A stretch of DNA of 38,405 bases from CAZHWR01 sp964536085 (lineage in GTDB: Bacteria > Bacillota > Clostridia > Oscillospirales > Ruminococcaceae), in contig CAZHWR010000014.1 of NCBI GenBank assembly GCA_964536085.1, positions 1 to 38,405 of the forward strand, written 5' to 3'. This document shows positions 32,144 through 38,405 of the stretch, one piece after another. Position 1 is the first letter of the stretch. Every line of letters begins with the position of its first letter. The notes under the pieces are model-generated. The model was not told the origin of the DNA, made no database searches, and saw only the letters and a list, made by a program, of their open reading frames with translations. The position numbers were made by a program, and so were the translations under genes.

Positions 32144-33109
32144 ATGGCGATAAAAACAATTGGCGTTTTAACAAGCGGAGGCGACGCTCCCGGCATGAAC
32201 GCCGCGATAAGAGCGGTCGTAAGAAGCGCCATAAAAAAAGGCATAAAGGTTAAAGGAATCTGCCGCGGATATAACGGTCTTATAAACGGCGAGATTATTG
32301 ATATGGATATGAGAAGCGTTTCGGATATTATTCAGCGCGGCGGAACGATTTTATACACTGCCCGCTGCCCTGAGTTTAAAACCAGAGAGGGTCTTGAAAA
32401 AGCAAGGCAGACGTGCATTGACAATGATATAGACGGTATTGTTGTTATAGGGGGCGACGGCTCTTTCAGAGGCGCGGCGGATTTATCTAAAATGGGTATT
32501 CCCTGCGTTGGACTTCCCGGTACGATAGACAACGACATTTCCTGTACAGATTACACTATCGGATACGATACGGCGATGAACACCGCGATGGAAATGGTGG
32601 ATAAACTCCGCGATACGGCGCAGTCGCATGACAGATGCAGCGTTGTTGAAGTAATGGGACGGCACGCCGGATTTATCGCGCTCAACACGGGAGTCGCCTG
32701 TGGTGCAGCGTATATAATTGTTCCCGAAAAGCCGTACGACATAGACGATATTATAGATAAAATGCGTAAAACCCAGACTAACGGAAAGCACCATTTTATT
32801 ATTGTTGTTGCAGAGGGCATCGGCGGAGTAAACGAGCTTGCAAAGCATATTGAAAGCGAAACCGGAATTGAAACCAGAGCCACGATTTTGGGTCATGTTC
32901 AGCGCGGTGGTGCTCCTACAGTCCGCGACAGGGTTGTTGCAAGTCAGCTTGGTCATTATGCAGTCGAGCTTTTGAGCCGGGGAATAGGAAACAGAGTCGT
33001 TGGAGTTCAGAAAAGCGAAGTTGTGGATTATGATATTCTCGAAGCGCTCAGCATGAAAAAGCCGTTTGACGATGAACTTTTTGAGGCTGCGCACGATATT
33101 AGCTTTTAA
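32144..33109 (+). CDS. pfkA: ATP-dependent 6-phosphofructokinase
   Basis: A 321-residue glycolytic enzyme, fructose-6-phosphate + ATP to fructose-1,6-bisphosphate. ATP loop TSGGDAPGMNAAIR (residues 10-23), GGDGSFRGA near 104, the catalytic LPGTIDNDI near 124-132, VEVMGRHAGFIAL near 165 and LGHVQRGGAPTVRDR near 248 (sugar phosphate contacts) are all intact. A Gly follows the first GGD of the family pattern, consistent with ATP rather than pyrophosphate use. It has an ideal GGAGG ribosome site and a separate promoter and terminator, so it is monocistronic although it follows dnaE in the conserved gene order. Confidence 0.97.
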   Translation: MAIKTIGVLTSGGDAPGMNAAIRAVVRSAIKKGIKVKGICRGYNGLINGEIIDMDMRSVSDIIQRGGTILYTARCPEFKTREGLEKARQTCIDNDIDGIVVIGGDGSFRGAADLSKMGIPCVGLPGTIDNDISCTDYTIGYDTAMNTAMEMVDKLRDTAQSHDRCSVVEVMGRHAGFIALNTGVACGAAYIIVPEKPYDIDDIIDKMRKTQTNGKHHFIIVVAEGIGGVNELAKHIESETGIETRATILGHVQRGGAPTVRDRVVASQLGHYAVELLSRGIGNRVVGVQKSEVVDYDILEALSMKKPFDDELFEAAHDISF

Positions 33110-33127
33110 TGGTGATTGAAAATATTT

Positions 33128-33159
33128 AAAAGGATGCGGAAATTTTCCGCATCCTTTTT
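33128..33159 (+). terminator. Intrinsic terminator of pfkA
   Basis: AAAAGGATGCGGAAAA pairs with TTTTCCGCATCCTTTT, followed by further T; perfect stem 18 nt after the stop codon. Confidence 0.93.
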
Positions 33160-33210
33160 GTATAAGTGCCGATTGATGTGATAATGGTAAAATCGATAGT
33201 TGGATTGATT

Positions 33211-34059
33211 TTACTGTTTTTTAATAAACAGTATGCCGAGCGTGTTCGGACCGCAGTGGCTCGTTATCGCACATCCTGCGGTAGTTTCAAGGATTTCATC
33301 AAAGCCGTATTTCTGAACCTCGCTTTTTGCTGTGGTGACGATTTCGTCTGAACAGCGGGTATGGGTTATGAATATACGCGATTTGTCAATATCGTCTCTG
33401 CCTGAAAGACGAAGATTAATGTATTCCTTGATGCAGCGTACATAGCTTCCCCGGAATTTTTTACCGACGTGCATAAGACCGTCCTTGACCTCGATGCAGG
33501 GCTTTAGCTTCAGCAGATTCGCACCAAGCTTGGCAAGAGTCGAGCAGCGTCCGCCCTTGTGAAGATATGTAAGAGTGTCTATTACAAAGCTTGACTCAAC
33601 AAGATCAACGGTTTTATTTATGATACGAAGGATTTCCCTGACCGGAACGCCCGATTCTGCAAGCTCAGCCGCTTTTAAAACCAAAAGCCCGATTCCGGTT
33701 GACAGATTTTTGGAATCAACAGGGTAAACGTTTTCAAGTTCGTTTGCCGCGATAACGGCATTTTGGTAACAGCTTGAAAAGCCGAGACTGATGTTAAAGT
33801 GGATGACGGTGAAACCGTCGGTTACAAGCGGGGTGAAAAAATTCTGATAATCGTCGACCGATACCGCCGAGGTTTTGGCGACTTCACCTTTTTCGTCAAA
33901 GTATCTGTAAATATCGTCGGGTGAAGCCTGCTCTGAGTCTTTTAAGGCTTTGCCGTCAATAACAACATACAGCGGTGCGATTTTGATGTTGTGTTTTTGA
34001 ATAAGCTCGTCGGAAAGGTCGCAGGTGCTGTCAGCGGTTATTATGATTTTTTCATTCAT
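33211..34059 (-). CDS. DegV family fatty-acid-binding protein
   Basis: A 282-residue two-domain protein. The N-terminus is IIITADSTCDLSDELI with the family TCDL box, followed by KTSAVSVDDYQNFF (fatty-acid head group contact T-S), HFNISLGFSSCYQNA, DSKNLSTGIGLLVLKAAEL, TLTYLHKGGRCS and the C-terminal ITSHCGPNTLGILF. DegV-type proteins (FakB group) present fatty acids to the kinase FakA for phospholipid synthesis; no fakA is in the window, so lipid delivery is a family-based inference. It has its own promoter. Confidence 0.94.
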   Translation of the reverse strand: MNEKIIITADSTCDLSDELIQKHNIKIAPLYVVIDGKALKDSEQASPDDIYRYFDEKGEVAKTSAVSVDDYQNFFTPLVTDGFTVIHFNISLGFSSCYQNAVIAANELENVYPVDSKNLSTGIGLLVLKAAELAESGVPVREILRIINKTVDLVESSFVIDTLTYLHKGGRCSTLAKLGANLLKLKPCIEVKDGLMHVGKKFRGSYVRCIKEYINLRLSGRDDIDKSRIFITHTRCSDEIVTTAKSEVQKYGFDEILETTAGCAITSHCGPNTLGILFIKKQ

Positions 34060-34118
34060 AGGTTAGGCATCTCTTTTCTATTGTCACGTGGATGAAAGTG
34101 TTTTTGAATATTTATCAT

Positions 34119-34147
34119 ATTATACCAATTGTTTCCACGAAAATCAA
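34119..34147 (-). promoter_or_regulatory. Promoter of the degV gene
   Basis: On the minus strand TTGATT (34147-34142), a 17-nt spacer and TATAAT (34124-34119). The -35 box overlaps the stop codon region of the transporter gene upstream. Confidence 0.8.
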
Positions 34148-34506
34148 TTAATTTTATCGGATTTATGAAAAAGTTCTCTTAGCCCCACAAATATAATAAA
34201 TATCGCAAACATCTTGTTTAACACTTTTGAGCCTATAAAATTGGCGCAGATAACGCCTATTACCGCTCCGAAAGCACCGAAAATAATGCTCGGCAGTATC
34301 GCTTTTGCGTCCAGTAGCTTGTTTTTGCGGTGAAAATAAAGCGAAAGCGCGGCTATGGGAATGAAAAATATCAGATTTATACCCTGCGCTTCAATTTGAG
34401 AAATTCCCGCAAATGCAGTCAGATACACAAGCAGTATAAATCCGCCGCCCAAGCCCAGCGAAGCGGCTGTTCCGGTTAAAAAAGACACTATAAAACTAAT
34501 CAGCAT
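34144..34506 (-). CDS. Half-size TSUP (TauE/SafE) transporter, second subunit
   Basis: 120 residues, about half a normal TSUP permease. It has four hydrophobic segments (starting ISFIVSFLTGTAASLGLGGG) and the family GLGGGFILLVYL loop near residues 18-29, then IEAQGINLIFFIPIAALS and the AKAILPSIIFGAFGAVIGV repeat feature. The family exports or imports sulfite, sulfoacetate or related organic anions. It lies 17 nt after a second, non-identical half-size gene, with a GGAG ribosome site, so the two probably make a hetero-oligomer equal to one full transporter. The substrate cannot be named. Confidence 0.85.
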   Translation of the reverse strand: MLISFIVSFLTGTAASLGLGGGFILLVYLTAFAGISQIEAQGINLIFFIPIAALSLYFHRKNKLLDAKAILPSIIFGAFGAVIGVICANFIGSKVLNKMFAIFIIFVGLRELFHKSDKIN

Positions 34507-34523
34507 GACATTACTCCGAACGC

Positions 34524-34877
34524 TTAAAAAAACAGCATTTTTACAGCCGACGCTATTATTATTCCGCCGAAAATACGGCGAAGAAGGCTGTTGGGGATTT
34601 TTTTCAAAAGCAGCGAGCCGATGACCGCTCCTATAAGCCCGAAGGGGATATACACTGCCGCGGATTTTATGTCAAACGACTTATTAAACATATAAATGAC
34701 TGTGCTGATAACGCTCAGCGGCAGTATTATCGCTATCGATGTGGCGTGGGCTTTTTTTGCCTCCAGTCCCGATTTTTCCAGCATCGGGACGGCGATAATT
34801 CCGCCGCCCGAACCAAACAGACCGTTCAAAAAGCCCGAAACGAGACCGAGGATGTAATAAAACATTTTCTTTTTCAT
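34524..34877 (-). CDS. Half-size TSUP (TauE/SafE) transporter, first subunit
   Basis: 117 residues with four hydrophobic segments. The N-terminal LVSGFLNGLFGSGGGIIAVP is the TSUP signature; KKAHATSIAIILPLSVIST matches the 'A.at.l..i' helix. AAVYIPFGLIGAVIGSLLLKK and LLRRIFGGIIIASAVKMLF complete one repeat unit. It is upstream of, and 17 nt from, the partner half. No clear Shine-Dalgarno sequence precedes the ATG. Full-length family members of about 250 residues contain two such units fused. Confidence 0.85.
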   Translation of the reverse strand: MKKKMFYYILGLVSGFLNGLFGSGGGIIAVPMLEKSGLEAKKAHATSIAIILPLSVISTVIYMFNKSFDIKSAAVYIPFGLIGAVIGSLLLKKIPNSLLRRIFGGIIIASAVKMLFF

Positions 34878-35069
34878 GGTTTTAGTTTTTTGCAGAACAT
34901 GTAAACATATTCGTGTTTTACTACACTAAATATTAAAATCGCTGAATTATCAGGTATAATAACATTTAAAACTTTGTTATTTGACATGTGCGGTTTGCTT
35001 TTTTACTGCAAACGCAGGGCAAAACCCTGTTTAAAGGAAGTTAAAAACAAGAAAGGAAAGATCATAAAT

Positions 35070-35582
35070 ATGAGTGAAAAAATCAGAATAGGAATTGTCG
35101 GATATTGAAATCTCGGAAGAGGCGTGGAATTCAGTATAAAGCAAAACCCCGATATGGAGCTTGCCGCTGTTTTCACCCGCCGTGCCCCTGAATCACTTTC
35201 AGTCGTAACCGAAGGCGCGAAGGTGTACCATGTTGACGAGATCAAGAATATGTGCGGTGAAATTGACGTTATGACACTTTGCGTAGGCTCAGCAACAGAT
35301 CTGCCCGAGCAGGGTCCTGAAGTTTCAAAATACTGCAATACGATAGACAGCTTTGACACGCACGCAAAAATCCCTGAGTATTTTGAAAGAATGGATAAAT
35401 CCGCAAAAGAAAACGGACATATTTCAATTCCCGAATTTACTTCAAGCGTCTTGGCCGCATATGCAAGAGCCGCATACAGACTTTGGAAATCAGGAGACAA
35501 AGGCGCCAAAACGGTATTTGACATTGCGCCTGCACTGCTTTCGGCTAAATCGCCTGACGAAATAAGAAAACAGCTTCTGTAA
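35070..35582 (+). pseudogene. ddh: Diaminopimelate dehydrogenase, inactivated (nonsense codon and internal deletion)
   Basis: The intact enzyme (about 326 residues) reduces tetrahydrodipicolinate directly to meso-diaminopimelate. Here a good ribosome site (GAAAGGAAAG) and MSEKIRIGIVGY lead into a TGA at 35106 where the NADPH loop G-Y-G-N-L-G should have Gly; GGA to TGA is a single-base change. The frame then continues NLGRGVEFSIKQNPDMELAA, on through FTRRAPESL and CNTIDSFDTHAKIPEYFERM. After ENGHISI it jumps straight to PEFTSSVLAAYARAAYRLWK, the C-terminal end of the family. About 150 central residues, including the substrate-binding domain, are missing. The remnant cannot be functional. Confidence 0.9.
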
Positions 35583-35600
35583 TAAGCCGGATAAATATAA

Positions 35601-35638
35601 CGCCCGTTTGAATTATTTGTCAAACGGGGCGATTTGCT
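35601..35638 (+). terminator. Terminator-like hairpin after the ddh pseudogene
   Basis: CGCCCGTTTGA (35601-35611) pairs with TCAAACGGGGCG (35620-35631) with one bulged base; the T tract behind it is weak. Confidence 0.5.
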
Positions 35639-35650
35639 GTTTGAACGTTG

Positions 35651-35697
35651 AAATCCACAAAACATCATATAAAATCCACAATATATCAAAAAAATCC
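35651..35697 (+). promoter_or_regulatory. Three helically phased AAATCC repeats upstream of a promoter
   Basis: AAATCCACAA occurs at 35651 and 35672, and a shorter AAATCC at 35692, touching the -35 box. The spacing is 21 and 20 bp, close to two DNA turns, so all copies face the same side. This looks like a regulator binding array. Confidence 0.5.
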
Positions 35698-35726
35698 TTG
35701 ACAAGGTATTCGAAAACGCATATAAT
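35698..35726 (+). promoter_or_regulatory. Perfect consensus promoter of the secreted phosphoesterase gene
   Basis: TTGACA (35698-35703), a 17-nt spacer and TATAAT (35721-35726): both boxes match the sigma-A consensus exactly. The leader is about 113 nt and contains an AAACGTTT palindrome at 35776-35783. Confidence 0.88.
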
Positions 35727-35845
35727 AAAATCACATAAAGGTTGTGCGGAAATAATAAAAAGCACTCAAATATTTAAACGTTTGTAAGCGCGATGAAGCC
35801 GTGCAGACCGTGTATTTTAAGCTCAGTGAAGGGGTTGTTATAGGT

Positions 35846-38405
35846 ATGGAAAAAAGAATTTTGGCGGTATTATTATCGATTTCCATGCTCGTGTGCGGCT
35901 TTTCGGGATTCAGCGTATATGCCGCGGCAACGCTTACTATGGATAAAACCGCTTATTTTGCGGGTGAAGCGCATACTATTGAATATTCCGGGCTCACGGG
36001 CTCAGAGCCGTGGTGGGGAATATACTGGCGGTATGAAACTCCGGGAGCGCCGGGCGTTGGGTCAAGATTTTGGTGCAGGTTGTCATCTGAAAGCGGAACG
36101 ATAGATTTAAATAATATCGATTCGGGAAGCTCGTCAAGCTGGGATAAGCTGTCGGTCGGTGAATATAAGCTTTGCCTTATTCCCGATGAGAATAAGGTGC
36201 TCGATGAAAACAACGTGAGTGTGTATAATGTGGTCGCGCAGTTTGATTTTGAGATAGTAAAAAACACTCAAAAGCCTCAGTCTCCGATAAACGTGTTTTA
36301 TAATCGTGAAAGCTCTGCAAAACAAGGTCTGGCGAACGGAACGATAACCATAACCCCTCCCGCCGATACCGATAATATGAGCGGGTACGCGGCATATTGG
36401 GGCGACGATGATTCGATTTTTGAAGGATATGCTCCGATAAAAATCGACAGTATTGTCGATACGGGTAAGACGACAAAAACGTATGAAATGGTTGATAACA
36501 CGTTTATCCCCGCCGGAGCCACAAAGCTTTATGTATACTCTGCAAGAGGTACGGCAATTGAAAATAATCCAAACGATATTGTAACTTCCGCTGACGCGGC
36601 GACAGCCGATATTCCAAATGGCTCGGCGCTTAACGAAGAAACGCCTTTGTACTCGTTTGCAGTGACCTCGGATTGGCATGTTTTCGGCGGAGGGACTCAG
36701 GATAATATCAAGGCAACGCGCCTCGACGGTATGCTGAAGGACGTAAAGGAAACCGATCCTGACTGTGTTGCGATTTTAGCCGTGGGCGACGTTGTCGATA
36801 ACAGCAACGATGACAAATCTTCAGCGGGGATATCGGTTGAAAAGGCGCTTTCAGAATACGAGGTTATGAACACCGTTATAAATGCGAACAGCGAGGGACT
36901 TCCTTCGATTCTTTTCGGCGTAGGCAATCACGATTTGCGCGGATATGACGGATATGAAGCGCAGCTGGAACGATTTTTGGAAAATACAGGCACCGAGGGA
37001 ACCGACGGCAAGCCGTATTATTATAAAGAAATCGGCGGGGCAAAATTTATCATGCTGGGCGGTGAAAGGACCTGCGACTACGAAAGCCATAATGCGTGGC
37101 TTTCGCAAACTCAGCTGACTTGGCTTGAAAGCACGCTCGCCGAGCATTCAAAAACCTCAGAGCCTATATTTGTGTTTTTGCATCAGGGAATGAACAACAC
37201 CGTCGCGGGAACAACACGCGGATTCGATTGGGCCGGCGTTGAGCAGGATGCTAAGCTAAGAGCGATACTCAAAAAATATCCGAACGCCGTGTATTTTTCG
37301 GGCCACACGCACTGGGAGCTTGAAGCATATGACAATATGTTTACAGGATATGGCGAGGATTTCACTGCGTTCAACACGGCGGGTGTAGGTAAGGTTTACA
37401 CCGATAACAGTCAGGATAAAGAGGGAAGCCAGGGCTTATATGTAGAGGTATACAAGGATAAAATTCTCGTCAGAGGACGTGACTTTGAAAACAAGCTGTG
37501 GGTCACCTCGGCACAGTTTATGTCAGACACATCGCTCCCCGCAGATGTGAAAGCCCAAGCAATGACCAAGAGCAAATCTGCAATTCTTGAAAACGGCGAA
37601 GAAATTATAAAGCTTTATGAAGAACTGGACGCCATGGACGGCGACAGGGGCAGCTTTGAAAGCGTTTATGCAATCCTTGCCGATGCTAAGACAGTTTATG
37701 AAAGCATAGATTCAGAGGTCAAGGCGTTTAAAGCGGGTTTGGATATGCTCAGTCAGCAAATCAAAGACAATAGTATAGAGCCTGATTTGCTTATATCTTT
37801 GAAAAACCAATACGATAGTTTTAGCGGTGACCAGAAGGAATATCTTGACGGAGCTGATGAAATAATTGAAGATGCCGTTAAACAGGAGCAGCAAAACAAC
37901 GGCCTTAAAATAACCGGTGTAGTCGTTTCTGATAAAAACAACAACAGCTACAACTGCACGGCTGCCGGCAATACCTTTGTGTTATATGTTCCAGAGGGAA
38001 CGGATTTATCCGATTTGAAGCTTAGTATAACATCGAGTGATGAAAAGGCTGTATATCAGATAAACGGTGTGGATTATGTTCAGGGAAGCACTGTAGATTT
38101 ATCCGCAAAGCAAATCACGCTTAATGCAATAAGCTCATTGGGATACGATATTTATAACAGTGAATATGTTATTACCGTAAATATTGTTTCCCAGCCTAAC
38201 AACAGTGGCACCGCTGCGCCTACGGTTACCACACCGCAAAACGGCACACAGGTCGTAAACGGCAAGACAGTGCTGTACGTTAACGGCGCAGCAGTAACAG
38301 GCACAAAGGTCGTAACCGTATCGGGCAAGATGTACGCTGTCGTAGGCGGATATGTTAAGACAGGCAAAAAGCAGGTCGTTAAGATAAAAAGCTTATACTA
38401 TATCG
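35846..38405 (+). CDS. Secreted calcineurin-like metallophosphoesterase, multidomain (3' end outside window)
   Basis: An open frame of 853 codons running off the window. A signal peptide (MEKRILAVLLSISMLVCGFS, cleavage probably after VYA near residue 26) is followed by two beta-rich regions (about 30-260). The first starts TMDKTAYFAGEAHTIEYSG and the second is fibronectin-like. The phosphoesterase domain has all metal motifs: SDWH (D276, H278), GDVVDN (D315), GNHD (360-363), HQG (H446) and GHTH (486-489). A helical region (about 560-680) and an Ig-like segment follow. Then comes a TP-rich linker (GTAAPTVTTPQ) and the start of short repeats (VNGKTVLYVNGAAVTGT, SGKMYAVVGGYVKTGKK). The protein is exported; the phosphate substrate is unknown. 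The ATG is preceded by GGGG at 11 nt. Confidence 0.88.
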   Translation, partial: MEKRILAVLLSISMLVCGFSGFSVYAAATLTMDKTAYFAGEAHTIEYSGLTGSEPWWGIYWRYETPGAPGVGSRFWCRLSSESGTIDLNNIDSGSSSSWDKLSVGEYKLCLIPDENKVLDENNVSVYNVVAQFDFEIVKNTQKPQSPINVFYNRESSAKQGLANGTITITPPADTDNMSGYAAYWGDDDSIFEGYAPIKIDSIVDTGKTTKTYEMVDNTFIPAGATKLYVYSARGTAIENNPNDIVTSADAATADIPNGSALNEETPLYSFAVTSDWHVFGGGTQDNIKATRLDGMLKDVKETDPDCVAILAVGDVVDNSNDDKSSAGISVEKALSEYEVMNTVINANSEGLPSILFGVGNHDLRGYDGYEAQLERFLENTGTEGTDGKPYYYKEIGGAKFIMLGGERTCDYESHNAWLSQTQLTWLESTLAEHSKTSEPIFVFLHQGMNNTVAGTTRGFDWAGVEQDAKLRAILKKYPNAVYFSGHTHWELEAYDNMFTGYGEDFTAFNTAGVGKVYTDNSQDKEGSQGLYVEVYKDKILVRGRDFENKLWVTSAQFMSDTSLPADVKAQAMTKSKSAILENGEEIIKLYEELDAMDGDRGSFESVYAILADAKTVYESIDSEVKAFKAGLDMLSQQIKDNSIEPDLLISLKNQYDSFSGDQKEYLDGADEIIEDAVKQEQQNNGLKITGVVVSDKNNNSYNCTAAGNTFVLYVPEGTDLSDLKLSITSSDEKAVYQINGVDYVQGSTVDLSAKQITLNAISSLGYDIYNSEYVITVNIVSQPNNSGTAAPTVTTPQNGTQVVNGKTVLYVNGAAVTGTKVVTVSGKMYAVVGGYVKTGKKQVVKIKSLYYI

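Noticed and set aside
32483..33094. Long antisense open frames inside pfkA and other core genes (also in radA, cwlD, capD)
   Set aside because: They lie wholly within well-identified genes, have no ribosome sites or domain features, and are explained by codon bias on the sense strand.
35106..35108. TGA in the ddh remnant read as recoded glycine or selenocysteine
   Set aside because: Other genes in the window end in TGA normally (for example 10474, 16236, 26536), no selenocysteine element is seen, and the same gene also lacks about 150 residues, so it is a nonsense mutation in a pseudogene.

Overview
The window looks like chromosomal DNA of a spore-forming low-to-mid-GC Firmicute of class Clostridia. 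The evidence is a CwlD-type cortex amidase, the hprK-PHP-murB-rapZ-whiA-dnaE-pfkA gene order, a type III pantothenate kinase, strong AGGAGG-type ribosome sites, frequent TTG/GTG starts, and near-consensus sigma-A promoters. I cannot name a genus from sequence alone.

Layout. (1) 1-1400: a decayed ParB-domain gene, a small methyltransferase and a tRNA-Ser(CGA); this looks like the worn edge of an old mobile element at a tRNA. (2) 1464-5950: an S1-domain RNA-binding protein, a frameshifted acetyltransferase pseudogene, a PflX-type radical SAM protein beside a cardiolipin synthase, and a very small, possibly spore-associated protein. (3) 6023-11148: a glycan-initiation operon of a membrane nucleotide-sugar dehydratase, a sugar dehydrogenase, a glycosyltransferase and a monotopic phosphoglycosyl transferase. 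(4) 11159-15031: coaX, a membrane protein, a long inverted repeat over the start of a tiny membrane-protein gene, cwlD and radA. (5) 15066-19027: tRNA-Gln, an alpha/beta hydrolase behind a promoter covered by a large palindrome, then two PLP C-S lyases flanking a tiny cysteine-containing protein. (6) 19103-21826: an uncharacterised two-part protein with an RRXRR/PLMP-like N-terminal module, then asnB. (7) 21915-23686 (minus): a GNAT enzyme and a GT4 glycosyltransferase, divergent from (8) 23828-33109: hprK, a PHP phosphatase, murB, rapZ, whiA, dnaE and pfkA, with yvcK missing from its usual place. (9) 33211-34877 (minus): DegV and two half-size TSUP transporter genes. (10) 35070-35582: a diaminopimelate dehydrogenase pseudogene with a nonsense codon and a large internal deletion. 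(11) 35651-38405: a secreted calcineurin-like phosphoesterase, cut by the window end, behind a perfect consensus promoter preceded by helically phased repeats.

Most genes are ordinary core functions (carbon regulation, cell wall, replication, glycolysis, repair, CoA). No phage, CRISPR array, insertion sequence or obvious defence system is visible. The most interesting points are regulatory or evolutionary: the inverted repeat enclosing a start codon (12553-12664), the palindrome over the hydrolase promoter (15259-15302), the RRXRR-like module with an internal translation start (19203-19835), the phased repeats (35651-35697), the missing yvcK, the small protein between two C-S lyases, and three pseudogenes.
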